From NCBI GenBank assembly GCA_021401465.1, contig JADDMT010000066.1, positions 62,001 through 126,000 of the forward strand: a DNA stretch of 64,000 bases, read 5' to 3'. The translations under genes and the position numbers were made by a program. Positions 22,621-34,194 of the stretch are shown here, one piece after another (the stretch's first letter is position 1; the number at the start of each line of letters is the position of its first letter). The notes beneath the pieces were generated by a model. It saw nothing but the letters and a program-made list of their open reading frames with translations, was not told the DNA's origin and did no database searches. The DNA is from Teratosphaeria epicoccoides. Lineage: Eukaryota; Ascomycota; Dothideomycetes; Mycosphaerellales; Teratosphaeriaceae.

Positions 22621-22980
22621 TGATACGGTTAATACTAGGGGGCCATTAGAACCGCATGGGTTCTAATGCCCGCCCTTAGCATGTAGTGACCCTGCTACAT
22701 ATAGTAAGGGGGTCCTTCGTACATATGTTAGCTTGTATGTCGTCTAAGTAGGATTAGTTGTCGACGTAGGACGCCCCTACGTCGCTGACCCTACGGTACC
22801 CCTGCGGGGTTAGGCTCGGACATGCTTTCCCTAATTAAGGAGCGTCAGGGGTTATAAGCACCCTTAGCGCTACCTCTGTGATAAGCAGAAAGCAGCGCTG
22901 TCTTATACCTACTAAAAGGTCGGATTACTCTGTCACACTACGAGATATTTTCATATTATATAGCATATACATCTATATCA
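22621..22980 (+). repeat. F2-A 3' LTR
   Basis: A 360-bp LTR with intact ends TGATACGG...CATCTATATCA, immediately after the polypurine tract. It differs from the 5' LTR by transitions. Confidence 0.87.
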
Positions 22981-24890
22981 GGTTCATAAGACCGAGTAGC
23001 TCCTAGACAGCGGCGCTAGTAATCGTAGTCAAGAAACTAAGCGGTAGGCTTAGAGTCTGCGTTAATTACAGAGCCCTAAACGTAATTACAATTAAGAACT
23101 AATACCTAATACTAGTTATATAAGAGACATTAGCGAAGGTTGTAGGAAAGAAGTACTATACTAAGCTCGATGTCATTACTACATTTAATCAACTGCGGAT
23201 TACAGAAGGCCACGAATAGTTAACTGCCTTTAACACTTGATTTAGCTAGTATGAAAACCTAGTTATGCCCTTTAGCCTATATAACACTCCTGCTACTTTC
23301 TGATCCTACATTAACAAGGCAATTTACGAGTATCTCGACGACTTCGCGTCTATGTATATAGATAATGTCCTTGTCTTTAGTAATATACTTAAAGAACACA
23401 TTAATCATGTTAATAAGGTCATTTAGCAACTAGTAGAAGCTAGCCTGTAGCTAGACATTAACAAGTCAGAATTCTACATGCAGGAAATGAGGTATCTAGG
23501 CCTTATCATCTTGACTAATAGCATCAAGATAGATCTATCTAAGATAGCCGCAATTGTAGAATAGGAGGCACCCTATAAGCTAGAAGACATACAGGCCTTT
23601 ATCAGATTTGCGAATTACTACTAGTAATTCATCTTCAAATACTCAAACATTACAGCTCTGCTAACTAACCTTACACGTAACAACCCTGCGACTAGTAAGA
23701 AGCCTGCCTTTGTCTAGACAGACAAGGCACAGGATGCTTTTAAAGCTCTAAAGCAAGCCTTTACTACGTAACTAATTCTAGCACATTTTGATCCTAAACG
23801 AGAAAAAATGATTAAAACTAATGTATCTAACAGTGTAGTAGTATGTGAAGCATCATAACTACATAACAGGGTCTAGAAGCTAGTTGCCTATTTCTTAAAG
23901 AAGATGTTACTAGCCGAACGTAATTATGACATCTATGACAAGGAGCTACTAGTAATTGTCAAGTCCTTTAATGAATTACAGCTAGAGCTCTTAATAGCAG
24001 ACGACAAAAAGCCTGTCCTTGTAGTCACTAACTACAAGAACCTTGAGTACTTCATGACAACTAAGCGCCTTAATTCGAGGCAGGCATGTTAGTCTGAATT
24101 CCTCTCTAAGTTCTTATTTCGCATTACATATAGGCCTAGTAAACTAAACACATAGTCTGACACTCTAACAAGGTAGATACAAGACGTACTAACAGCAGAG
24201 GTTCTTGCTTCTTGCGACTAGGTCCTTATTAAACTAGAGCAGCTTGTACTGCCGCTAGAATCCCTACGCCTAGTACTAGTTAGGGCTACACTAGACCTAA
24301 CTAAAGAAACCCCGTAGCCTTTAGACAAGGCAATCTGCAAGGCTGCTAGGCGCGACACTAACTACTAGGCCGTAGTAGATGCGTTGCGCGTAAGGCTAGC
24401 AGGAAGCGTGCTACTAGTCCTGTAGTAGGCTAAGGTAGACCTTCGACTCTACAGGGTTAACGCTACTAGGCTAATTAGGGTACAAGACTAGCTGCAGATT
24501 CTAAATGCTACAGACATTCGACTGCAAACTATCTAGCAGAATCACGTCGATCTGGCTACAGGCTACCTAGGAGTAGCTAAGACCCTTAAGCTAGTACGCT
24601 GCTAGTTCTACTAGCTAAAGATAGCGAAGGACATCAAGCGATTCGTGCGTAGCTGCTAGACCTGCCGCACTTTAAAACTACTTAGTTTATAATACTAAGG
24701 ACTATCATAGCCCTAGAAGTGCCTTATTAGCCGTGGCGCTACATTGCCATAGATTTTGTAGTCGAGCTCCTAGGTAGCAAGTTGTTTAAGGGGGTAACAT
24801 ATCATAATGTCTTGATAGTAACTAACTAGCTTACAAAGGAAGTATACCTGCTACTAGCTTAATCTATAATAGCGCGCGCTATAGCGTACC
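22981..24890 (+). mobile_element. F3: Ty3/gypsy pol fragment
   Basis: A third gypsy family, present only as the middle of pol. It begins exactly at the F2-A 3' LTR edge and ends at the F2-B 5' LTR edge. No LTR of its own is visible. The sequence differs from F1 and F2 throughout. Confidence 0.75.
22983..24890 (+). pseudogene. F3 reverse transcriptase/RNase H/integrase fragment
   Basis: The frame starts with FIRPSSS and then VNYRALN, the beginning of a gypsy reverse transcriptase. The catalytic box reads YIDN rather than YIDD at about 23,354-23,365. RNase H is marked by NYDIYDKELLVIVKSF and TNYKNLEYFMTTKRLN (23,910-24,080). The zinc-binding region of integrase follows near 24,540-24,680, then the start of the catalytic core. 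The phase is constant from 22,983 to at least 24,090, with mostly TAG/TAA stops plus one TGA. It lacks gag, protease and the C-terminus. Confidence 0.72.
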
Positions 24891-25280
24891 TAATACGGTT
24901 GATACTAGGGGGCTACTAGAGCCGCATAGGTTCTAGTGCCCGCCCTTAGCATGTAGTGACCCTGCTACATATAGCAAGGGGGTCCTTCGTACATACGTTA
25001 GCTCGTATGTCGTATAAGTAGGATTAATGCTTGATATAGGATGCCCCTATGTTACTAACCCTACGGTACCCCTACGGGGGCTTCCTGACCCTACGGTACC
25101 CCTGTAGGGTTAGGCTTAGACATGCTTTCCCTAATTAAGGGGCGTTAGGAGTTATAAGCACCTCTAGCGCTACCTCTGCAATAAGCAGAAAGCAGCGCTA
25201 TCTTGTACCTATTAAAAGGTCAGATTACTCTGTTACACTACGAGATATTTTCATATCATATAGCATATACATCTATATTA
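24891..25280 (+). repeat. F2-B 5' LTR
   Basis: A 390-bp F2 LTR. It is 30 bp longer than those of F2-A because a GACCCTACGGTACCCCT-type segment is duplicated near 25,040-25,110. Confidence 0.83.
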
Positions 25281-25329
25281 GTTCTGCTTTCTCTCCCCTG
25301 CTTTACAGTCTAGTAGAGAATACTACAAT

Positions 25330-27041
25330 ATGTCTAGAGTACTACAAACTCATAACTAACACGTAGCGAGCGCTATCCTAAGCGCCTGTAATAGCGAAGC
25401 TAGCCTAAGTAACTAGCCTGTAGGAGTACCCCCTATGAGCGACACTGCATTAAACGACAGTTCTGCTAGAGGCTAATTACGTAGTAGACAAGGTAATAGA
25501 TTCCCTGTATAGGGACTACAGCTAACCCTGACTATTAACCTAGCCCTTGTAGCCATGATTGTTAATTAGGTTGCAAACTTCCTTGCGAACTAGAGCTAGA
25601 GCCGTACCCCTTCTAGTAGCGACAACGGCGAGGACGACGAAGACGTCGCTATAAGCGGTACTAATAAACTAGCAGATAAAGAAATCTAGCGAGATTTCAC
25701 GCTACAGACCCGCAAAGACAATGTACTAGTAGGTGCAGACTCTCTGTATATGCCTACAAATCTAGTGCCTAAATTCAGGGCCATAGTAGGCTAACTAGGA
25801 GGCAGTTATAATGCACGTAACCTAAAGCCGTTTAAGGGAGACACCTTAAAGGAGGCTCGAACTTTCTTGTAGGCATGTAAGGTAGTTTTTGTGCTTAACC
25901 TACGCGGATATTCTATAGAGGGTAAATAGGTTGCCTTTAGTATGATGTAGCTTAAAGAGGATAAGGAACCTCGTAACGATTAGCATGAGTAGTATGACCT
26001 TATATAGGTCTATGACAGAACGTATACATAGGCGGACTTTCGCTAGTTCTGTGTTGACTAGGTCGACAATCTAGGGAACTATGCCCTTACTATGTCTGTT
26101 AAGTATGAGAAGGCTAGGTAGGGGAAGGGACAAACTACCTCTAGCTTTGCTACCTATCTCGCTACACTCGAGGGACAGATGCTACCCTATACTAAGACGT
26201 AACGCGTGCGGCACCTACTCGTCAAGCTTGACAACAATCTTCAGAACACTATCATGACTTTTCATGAACTTCTGACAACTTAGTAAGACCTTGCGTCCCT
26301 TGTAACATGTATAGAGATTACCTTAAAGCGAAATAGAAAATTGAGTAGTAAGGACAATAAGCGTCTAAGCCCCGAAGACCTACTAAAGGGCCGCTATTAC
26401 AAGCGCCTTAAGGGTCACGTCTAATGTAGTAGTTCATTCTAGAGGAGCAAGCCCTCTAAGCCTAAAAATGGTAGCAAGAAGCCTCTAAGTAGCTACTACA
26501 TCTGTGGAGCGAGGGACTACTAGGCAGCTCGCTATCCTAAACGAAGTAATAGGAAGAAGGTAAGCAAGGTATCTAAAACCTCCCTAGAGGGGAGGCGAAA
26601 GAAGGACAAGCCCGAGACAACCGAATAGCTACTACGGGTGTCTAAGCTGTCTGTTGCTAATAGTGTAGACTCGTAGCCTGCCTAGCGCCTATCTAGTATA
26701 GTCCGAGTTAATAGCTCGCTTAAGCTAGTAGACTATATGTTAGACAACCTTGCGGAGGTTAACGTGATACCCTAGCGGGTAATTGTATAGCTTAGTTTGA
26801 AGACGATCCTAGGAGCCCTACTACCTACTATGAAGTCCTTTCGAGGCGAAGGCGTAGCGGCTCGAGGCGCGTATAACGTGCGCCTCTAACTCGCAGACTC
26901 CTTAGGAGAAGTGCGCGAGACTAACGAAGTCTTCTACGCTAAAGACGTTCCTAATAAGGAGCTCCTACTAGGTCGCCCTTAGCGCTATAGGCAGGGAGTC
27001 GTTGTTAATAGAGCTACTAACAATTAGTTCTACGGCTCTAT
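25330..27041 (+). pseudogene. F2-B gag and start of pol, truncated
   Basis: Homologous to 15,223-16,930 of F2-A: the same start region, gag capsid-like part, a knuckle-like site with the same His-to-Tyr and Cys-to-Tyr changes, and the protease region. It stops where the F1-e LTR begins, in the segment matching F2-A near 16,930. Many Gln/Trp codons are TAG. Confidence 0.72.
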
Positions 27042-27562
27042 TGTCATGAGTGTCAGGAGTACTATGAGTCACAGGATCATGAGTGTCCTAAGGGCCTAAG
27101 TCATAGCATAGTTATAGGAGAAAGGATCTGTCACGTAAGGACAGACACCTAGATCTGTGGGGTTAGTCTACAGATCTATAGGCCTATATAAGAGAAAGGA
27201 TCTGTCACGTGAGGACAGACACCTAGATCTGTGGGGTTAGTCTACAGATCTATAGGCCTACATAGGAGAAAGGATCTGTTACATAAGGATAGACCCTAGG
27301 ATCTGTAGGGTTAGTCTACAGATCTATAGACATAGGTCTAACAGGTCTGTTAACAGATCCGACAGAGCTGCCCTATCTCTCTCTAGTATATAGGGATAGC
27401 TTCAGGACAGGCAGTTAGGAGCTTCATACTTAATTTCAATTTAATCCTCTCCTCTAGGAGGATTAGTCAGGTATAAGGTTAATTGCTATTGTCGATATTC
27501 TTCATAGCTCTACGAGTCTAACACCTATCCCCTTCCTGCTATCGGCACCTACCCTTCTGACA
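27042..27562 (+). repeat. F1-e 5' LTR, expanded
   Basis: The longest F1 LTR seen (521 bp). A unit of about 74 bp carrying GGATCTGTCACG...AGATCTATAGGCCTA is present one extra time, with near-identical copies at about 27,120 and 27,195. It starts TGTCATGAG and ends TTCTGACA. Confidence 0.82.
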
Positions 27563-27640
27563 CTTTAAGCACTGCTTCTAAGGAAGTATCAGGGGACTTG
27601 TCGAACGCTTGACAAACGCCTATGTCAAGTAGTTCCTTAG
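27042..27640 (+). mobile_element. F1-e: 5' LTR plus leader stub
   Basis: A plus-oriented F1 LTR (27,042-27,562) followed by only 78 bp of internal leader, which includes the gag ATG at 27,622, then cut by the F1-c 5' LTR at 27,641. It was inserted into F2-B. Confidence 0.8.
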
Positions 27641-28087
27641 TGTCATAAGTGTCAGGAGTACTATGAGTTACAGGATCATGAGTGTCCTAAGTGCTATAAG
27701 TCATAGCATAGTCAGAGGAGAAAGGATCTGTCACGTAAGGACAGATCCCTAGATCTATGGGGTTAGTCTACAGATCTATAGGCCTATAGGGGAGAAGGGA
27801 TCTATTATAGGAAGACAGACTCTTAGATCTGTAGGGTTAGTCTATAGATCTACAGACATGGATCTATTAGGTCTATCGACAGATCTAACAGAGCTACTCT
27901 GTCTCTCTAGTATATAGGGATAGCTTCAGGACAGGTAGTTAGGAGCTTCGTGCTTAATCTTAATTTAATCCTCTCTTACTTAGAGGAGAGTTAGTTACAA
28001 GGTTAATTGCTATTATCGATATTCTTCATAGCTCTACGAGTCTAACACCTGATCCCCTTCCTGCTATTAGCACCTACCCTTATGACA
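27641..28087 (+). repeat. F1-c 5' LTR
   Basis: A 447-bp LTR, TGTCATAAGTG...CTTATGACA. It lacks the roughly 30-bp GTACTATGAGT/CATAGTCATAGG insertion present in the element's own 3' LTR. Confidence 0.87.
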
Positions 28088-28146
28088 TATTAAGCACTAC
28101 TTCTAAGGAAGCATTAGGGGATTCGTTAAGCGCTTAACATACGCCT

Positions 28147-31100
28147 ATGTTAAGTAGTTCTTTAGCTATTAGTTTAACTTCTAGCGACAGTTAACTAACA
28201 CTACGAGAATAAGTTGCTACTATACCCTAAATTACGTAGTAGCTCGAATCCATTCACCTTAGCGAGATAGCTCTAGCATCTGTCGCAGGTTCAACTACTA
28301 GGAATAGACATGACAACAACGGCTTCAGAATAGGAAGCCCTACAGAGTTTACAGGACAACGATCTTAAGTCAAGATGTTTATCCTATAATTCTAGTTAGC
28401 ATTTAACATGGATACAGAATAGTTTACGACATATTATAAGCGAATGATGTATATTGTCTCTTACCTAAAGGGACTAGCGTTCGAGTTCATCTAGCCTCAT
28501 CTAACAGATTATCTAGATTATGTTAGCAACGTCGAAGCTAGGAAGACGACAACTAGGGAGATTCTTAACTTAGACAAGTCTTTGTTTAAGGCATTACGCG
28601 AAGCTTTTAGGCTCGGCAATGAGCAACAAGAGGCCGAGAGAGCTCTCCTAGGAATTTAGCAGAAGGGTTCTGCTATCAAGTACCGCGCGGACTTTTAGAC
28701 CCTCTCTGCTCGAGTCGACTAGAATGATAATACTTTAGCTACTTAGTTCTACTAGGGACTAAAGGAGACAGTTAAAGACGAAATTGCCTAAGGAGATTAG
28801 CTAACGACATTCAAGGAAATGAGCGATCTCGCGATTAGAATCGATAATCGCATCTAGGAACGACAGCAAGAACGATAACATAGAAATCGCAAGCTAGCAC
28901 AGGCTAACCATAAGGTCTAACGATTAGCACTAAAATAGCGAAGCAATTACTATAGTCTCTAACCTATGGAGTTAGATGCAACTAAGGGGCGTCTAAGGAA
29001 TAGACCCTAAGGAAAGCCGCAGAAGGGCTCTCCTCCCTAGAATAGTCTGAAGAAGCCATTTGACAAGAGTAATCTCGAGTGCTATAACTGTAGAAAGAAA
29101 GGACACTTTGCCCGCAAGTGTTTTGCTAAGAAGTAACGACAGGAACTGCCTAGGATAGAGCAGGCTTACGCGACAACAACAGCGCCTTAGCAAAAGGCCG
29201 CCGCTACTCGAGAACCGGACTATGCTATACTTACTTAGACTACGTGCTACGACGACAATTGTCGAATTCACATGAGTGATAAAGATGGTTCCGGATAGTA
29301 CCCTAGCTAAAACAAGGTATAGTCGATCTGTGCGCTAAGGGGTGCACCTTCTAGTGCGAGAGTCCTGAGGCAACAGGAACTAGAAGAAGAAGAAGAAGGT
29401 TCGGACGATAACTACGAGCTTGTCGAAGCCGTCATTCCTGATTCCGAGGAAGACAAGAGCATAGAGCGATAGGCTATGCCGCCGCATGACATCAGACTTG
29501 ATATTATCCGAATTATATAGAACTAGTAGGCTTAGGCCTACCCATGATTAATAGAGTACAACATGTTAACTAGCTTCAGTATGACGAACTAGCCGACCGT
29601 ATACGACGACACCTGAGGAGACTACTAGTCGTAGCTTAACCTCATGCGCATTAGAAAGTTGTCTAAGAAATTGTACTGTTCGGGGTAGAGTTTACGCCCT
29701 AGGGAGGCTACCTAACCTACAAAGGAATTCAGGTTCCACGAGCGCTACAACTCTAAGTCTACTACTTAAAGATAGAGTACGCAAGGAACGCGCAGGAACA
29801 GCGAGGCTAGGAGCGAGAACGACCTCTTAGGCCAGAAAACGGTAACGCTTAGAGAAGAAGCCGAGACTACATGATCCCTAAACTAGTCCGTGAAGACAGT
29901 TATTCGGGAAACGACGAGGTCCGCCGGAATTAGACCTACGGATAGACTAGACAGGGCTATAACGATGTGCCGCGATTAGCGCCGAATACGCGAACAACCT
30001 TAGAGAATAGGTACACATTAACGAGACGCTAGCTAGGGCCTTATTAGATTCAGGATGTACTGGAATCTTCATGACGCCTAAGTTCGCTAGGATAGCTAGG
30101 ATAAAGCTACAGGCGAAGACGAATGCTTTCTCGCTATAAGCGATTAATGGAAAGCTAGTCACGTACAACTAAGGAGTAGTTAACGAAGAGACCGAGATGA
30201 TGCCTCTACAGATAGGACGCTACTAAGAGATACTCTAGTTTAACATCACAGAGTCACTAGGCTCGGATGTAGTACTAGGGTTACTATAGCTAAGAAACGC
30301 TAATCCCTATATTAACTAGAAGAATAACAGGATCTAGTTCCTAGAACTCTTAAGATCGATACCTCTACCTGTAGTGCACGACGTACTCGGCAAGATCAAA
30401 ATATGTGCTATGACTTTAAGCAAGATAGTAGCTACTATTAAGGATCTAGAACAGGAAGTGCATGTCCTATAGGTTAAAGCAACGCAATCGGAAGTCAAGG
30501 TCGAATTCATAGTTCCTAATGAGTATAAAGAGTTCGCTACTCTTTTCGAGGAAGAACCCGACTAAGAAGCTCTGCTAGAGTACTAGGAGTAGGACTACGG
30601 GATACCCTTACTCCCTAGCAAGACACTAACGAAGCAATTAGTTCGCCTGTTATTAGCGGCGAAACTAGAGATTCTCCGGAAATACCTAGAAGACAACCTC
30701 CAGAAAGGCTTTATCCGCGAGTCGTAGTCCCTAGCCAGATATCTAATCCTGTTTAGCCTAAGGGGGAGGATGACTAGCGACTCTACGTAGATTATTGTAG
30801 ATTAAACGACATCATGATAAAGAATAGTTATCCGCTTCATTTGCTCTCGGAATTGCAGGACCGCCTGCAAGGAGTAATGTAGTTCTCGAAGTTCGACATA
30901 CCTAGAGCGTATAACCGAATTCAAATTAAGGAAGGCAAAGAATAGAAGACTATGTTCTAAACTAGGTTCGGATACTATGAGTATATAGTTATGCTATTTA
31001 GGTTAACAAACGCCTTAGCTACATAGCAGGCATTTATTAACAACGTACTACGAGAGTACCTTAACGTCTTTGTAGTTATATACCTAGACGACATCCTCGT

Positions 31101-33500
31101 CTATTCCTAGACGATCGAAGAGCATAGGACTCACATACGCAAGGTACTTCAGAAACTCTAGGATTACTAGCTAAAGGTTAAGCCTTAGAAGAGCGAGTTT
31201 CATAAACAGGAAGTACAATTCCTTAGCTATGTAGTAGCATAGAATAGAATTAAGATAGACACTAAGAAAGTCTAAGTCGTAAAAGAGTAGCCTACGCTAA
31301 CTAATGTTAAGGAAGTATAGTCCTTCCTTAGATTCGCTAACTTCTATAGGAGATTTGTAGCAAACTATTCGAAGATTATAGCACTACTTACGACTCTTAC
31401 GATAAAGGATACACTATTCGTATAGGACGACGCCTAACGGAATACCTTTAAGGAACTTAAGTAACAATTTACAGATTAGCTGATCTTACTTGTATCTAAC
31501 CTGGATAAGCCTATCATAGTCGAAATAGATGCCTCTGACGTAGCACTCAGGGCATGCTTAAGTCAACTAGGACCGAGTAGACGACTACAGCTAGTCGCCT
31601 ACTACTCGAGGAAATTGTCTAGAACTAAACTCTATTACGACATCTACGACAAAGAACTTCTAGCTATAGTCGACGCCTATAAGGCCTAGCGAGTCTACTT
31701 AGAAGGTTCTAAGTACTAGGTCACGGTCTACACAGACCATGAGAACTTGCGATACTTCATAACGACGAAAGAGTTAAACTAACGACAGGTTTAGTAGAGT
31801 AAGGAGCTCTCTAGTTTTAACTGCAAGATTGTCTATCGCAAGGGGACTAATAACGTACGCGCCGATGCACTTAGCTGCTAGACGGACTACATGAAGGGCG
31901 TAAAGCAGGAGAAACATGCTGTTCTCTAGGAAAATAACGATAGCATGCTAGGAGTAAATTGACTCGCGGCTATGACTATCACATAGACTAGTGAATTGCA
32001 GGACGACCTGAAGAACGCGCTAGTCTACGACCTAACTGCACTTGCTGTCCGCGACGACATTAATGGACAGGAGGATTAGGAAGACAAAGACAGAATCCTT
32101 CTGTTTTAAGGATTAGTATACATGCTAACGTCTTTACGATTAGAGCTACTACGCCTCTAACATGACGTACCTTAGGCGGGACACCCGGGAGTGTCTAAAA
32201 TGAAGCAAGTTCTCTAACAAGAATATTACTTCCCTAGGATAGGCAAGGCAATTAAGGACTACGTCTGTTAATGTGTAACTTGCTAACAAAGTAAGCATAA
32301 CTGTTACAGACTATATAGGCTACTATAACTACTTAAGGTACCTTAACAGCTATAGGAATCACTCGCCATGGACTTTATCGTTAAACTACCTTAGTCAAGA
32401 GAACCTGCTACTAATGAGTTCTTCGATAGGATCATGGTAGTAGTCGACTAATTCACTAAGTTCAGGAAGTTTATCCTTTACTACAAAGACTTTAAGACTA
32501 AAGATATCGCGCATGTCTTCATTAAATAGGTAGTAGCACTACATAGCATGCTATAGGACCTAGTAACAGATCGAGGATCTGTGTTTACCTCTAACTTCTA
32601 GAGAGCCCTAATGAGACAATTCTAGGTCAAACATCGACTAAGTACTTCCTTCTACCCTTAGACAGATAGACAGACAGAACGTCTAAATCAGACGTTAGAA
32701 TAGTACCTTCGATCCTATGTGAATAGGGACTAGAACAACTAGGTAGAGTTGTTGCTAATAGCACAGCTCGCGTATAATAGTACGCTAGCAGAGTCGACAG
32801 GACTCTCGCCATTTCAGATAGCGTATAGATTAGCTATAGAAGACATTCCGGACGTCTTAGCTAGTAATCTGAACCTAGTAGCACTTAGACAAGTAGAAAT
32901 CTACGCTAACTGTAAACAGAAGCACGACTTGACCTACAGTTCTATTAGCAGAACATAGCATAGTACGCGAATCGTAAGAGAATTAAGGGACTAATTCTAA
33001 AGGAGGGGGACAAGGTATATCTCCTCTGCTGTCACATCAAATTAGACAAGCCGAGTAAAAAACTAGACGCTGTAAAACTAGGACCATTTAGGATCAAGGC
33101 TAAGAAGGGACTAGTTAATTTTGAGTTACAGCTACCTAAGCAGATAAGAATACACCCTGTGTTCTATGTCTCTCTACTAGAACAAGTAGCGCTAGACGCT
33201 ATACTACAAACGGAACCCTTACTACTTAACCCTAAAGTAGAAGAACCTGAGTATACTGTCGAGAAGATCGTCGACACTCGCTAGCAGGACAGACAGCAAG
33301 AGTACTTAGTAAAATAGGAAGGATATAGGAGTACTAAGAACACCTGGGAACCCCTAGAACATCTGCGAAACTGTTAGCAAAAGATACGAAGTTTCGAGAG
33401 AGGAACGAACCTAGGAAGAAGACCCTAAGCCACGACTAGACTCCTGCGGGACGCTGTCGATCAGCTCGGCTATCACGCTATCCAGGAAACCCTAGTATGA
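28147..33500 (+). pseudogene. F1-c gag-pol polyprotein, RIP-inactivated
   Basis: The best readable F1 gag-pol. The ATG at 28,147 is in frame with everything up to about 32,900. Gag includes a capsid-like region (28,330-28,870) and an intact CCHC knuckle, CYNCRKKGHFARKC, at 29,080-29,121. The aspartic-protease site LLDSGCT lies near 30,043. Reverse transcriptase has YLDD at 31,081-31,092, RNase H lies near 31,500-31,850, and integrase near 32,150-32,940 with TDRGSVFTSNF. A 1-nt deletion near 32,899, shared with F1-d, shifts the frame. The chromodomain-like end (33,240-33,400) is read in the shifted phase. Gag-pol is a single frame without a -1 site. Stops are TAG/TAA. The C-terminus is uncertain (33,500 or 33,560). 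Confidence 0.82.
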
Positions 33501-33932
33501 GGCGTTAGTGAAACCCTCTATTACGCTCTATGTCGTAAGACTAAGAGCGAGACCCGCTAAAGGATCTAGGTCAAGAAGAAACCTAGCCTGCGAGAGAGCC
33601 TGTTCCTTGGCCTCATCCTCCTTGATCTCACGCTCCTTAAGAGCGCGACTATCCTCGACCTCCTAGTTGACTACATCTAACTGTTTCTAGAGACGTATCT
33701 CCTTTGCATGCGCCTCTATTATCTTCTACGAAGCCTCGGCTAGGACTACCTTCGCATGATTAAGATTAGTAATTAGTCTTTTCTGCTAATTGCCTAACTT
33801 CTTCTATTCGACCTCTGTTACCTTCGCGTCGTAACTCCGACAGTTACTAAAGTGACATTGCGAACATTTCCCTAAGGAAATGTGTACCTAACAAACGAGC
33901 TTTAACTCTTGACACTAAGTGTAGGACTTCAT
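33411..33932 (-). pseudogene. F1-c antisense accessory gene
   Basis: The opposite-strand gene of F1, with ATG complementary to 33,930-33,932. It runs 174 codons to a TAG at 33,411, and that stop is itself a likely RIP product, so the original may have reached about 33,357. The N-terminus carries two cysteine groups and a SGKCSQC-like or LGKCSQC-like second group, depending on the copy. The rest is a charged helix with heptad-like spacing, ending in a region with DLDPLAGLALSP. It lies tail to tail with, and partly overlaps, the end of pol. No known retroviral or transposon domain is recognised. Confidence 0.6.
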
Positions 33933-34111
33933 GCTGTCCTAGCCCTGACGATAGATTCGATTTGCGCGGCATTTGCATTTCTGCGTTAATGGGGCGTTAG
34001 TGTCTAGAATGACATAAGGCAGTAATGTAGAAAGAGAAGACATTACAGCACAAAAAGAAATGACAAGAGAAACCCCGCACTAATAAGGTAGCTTAGGGAC
34101 AAGCTAGGCTA

Positions 34112-34123
34112 AGAGGAGGATAG
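34112..34123 (+). other. F1-c polypurine tract
   Basis: The purine-rich run AGAGGAGGATAG lies immediately before the 3' LTR, as in 1,985-1,997. By position it is the primer site for plus-strand synthesis. Confidence 0.55.
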
Positions 34124-34194
34124 TGTCATAAGTGTCAGGAGTACTATGAGTCACAGGATCATAAGGGTCCTAAGTGCTATGAGTCATAGTATAG
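34124..34194 (+). repeat. F1-c 3' LTR, left part
   Basis: The first 71 bp of the 3' LTR, interrupted by F1-d. The last five bases, TATAG (34,190-34,194), are the target duplication. Confidence 0.88.

Larger units (their letters stand above)
14814..22980 (+). mobile_element. F2-A: complete Ty3/gypsy element with antisense gene
   Basis: An 8,167-bp plus-strand element bounded by two LTRs of equal length (360 bp; 14,814-15,173 and 22,621-22,980). Gag-pol is one frame of 1,655 codons (15,223-20,187). It is followed by an opposite-strand gene (21,824-20,403), about 800 bp without a gene, and a polypurine tract GGAGGAGGGGTAG before the 3' LTR. The bases flanking the LTRs (CGCGC on the left, GGTTC on the right) do not match. 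The outside sequences also differ in type: a transposase-like remnant on the left, F3 on the right. The flanks were therefore probably rearranged after insertion. Confidence 0.85.
24891..27041 (+). mobile_element. F2-B: truncated F2 element
   Basis: The 5' LTR and gag plus the beginning of pol of a second F2 copy. It is cut at 27,041 by the F1-e LTR and is not resumed anywhere in the window. It is about as diverged by transitions from F2-A as the F1 copies are from each other. Confidence 0.82.
27641..34194 (+). mobile_element. F1-c: Ty3/gypsy element, main part (3' LTR split by F1-d)
   Basis: A plus-oriented F1 copy: 5' LTR 27,641-28,087, internal 28,088-34,123, and the first 71 bp of its 3' LTR (34,124-34,194). 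The rest of that LTR lies at 41,208-41,618 beyond the inserted F1-d. The outer flanks (CTTAG on the left, CCTAA on the right) do not match exactly. The left flank is F1-e leader but the right is not, so one side was probably rearranged. Confidence 0.87.
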
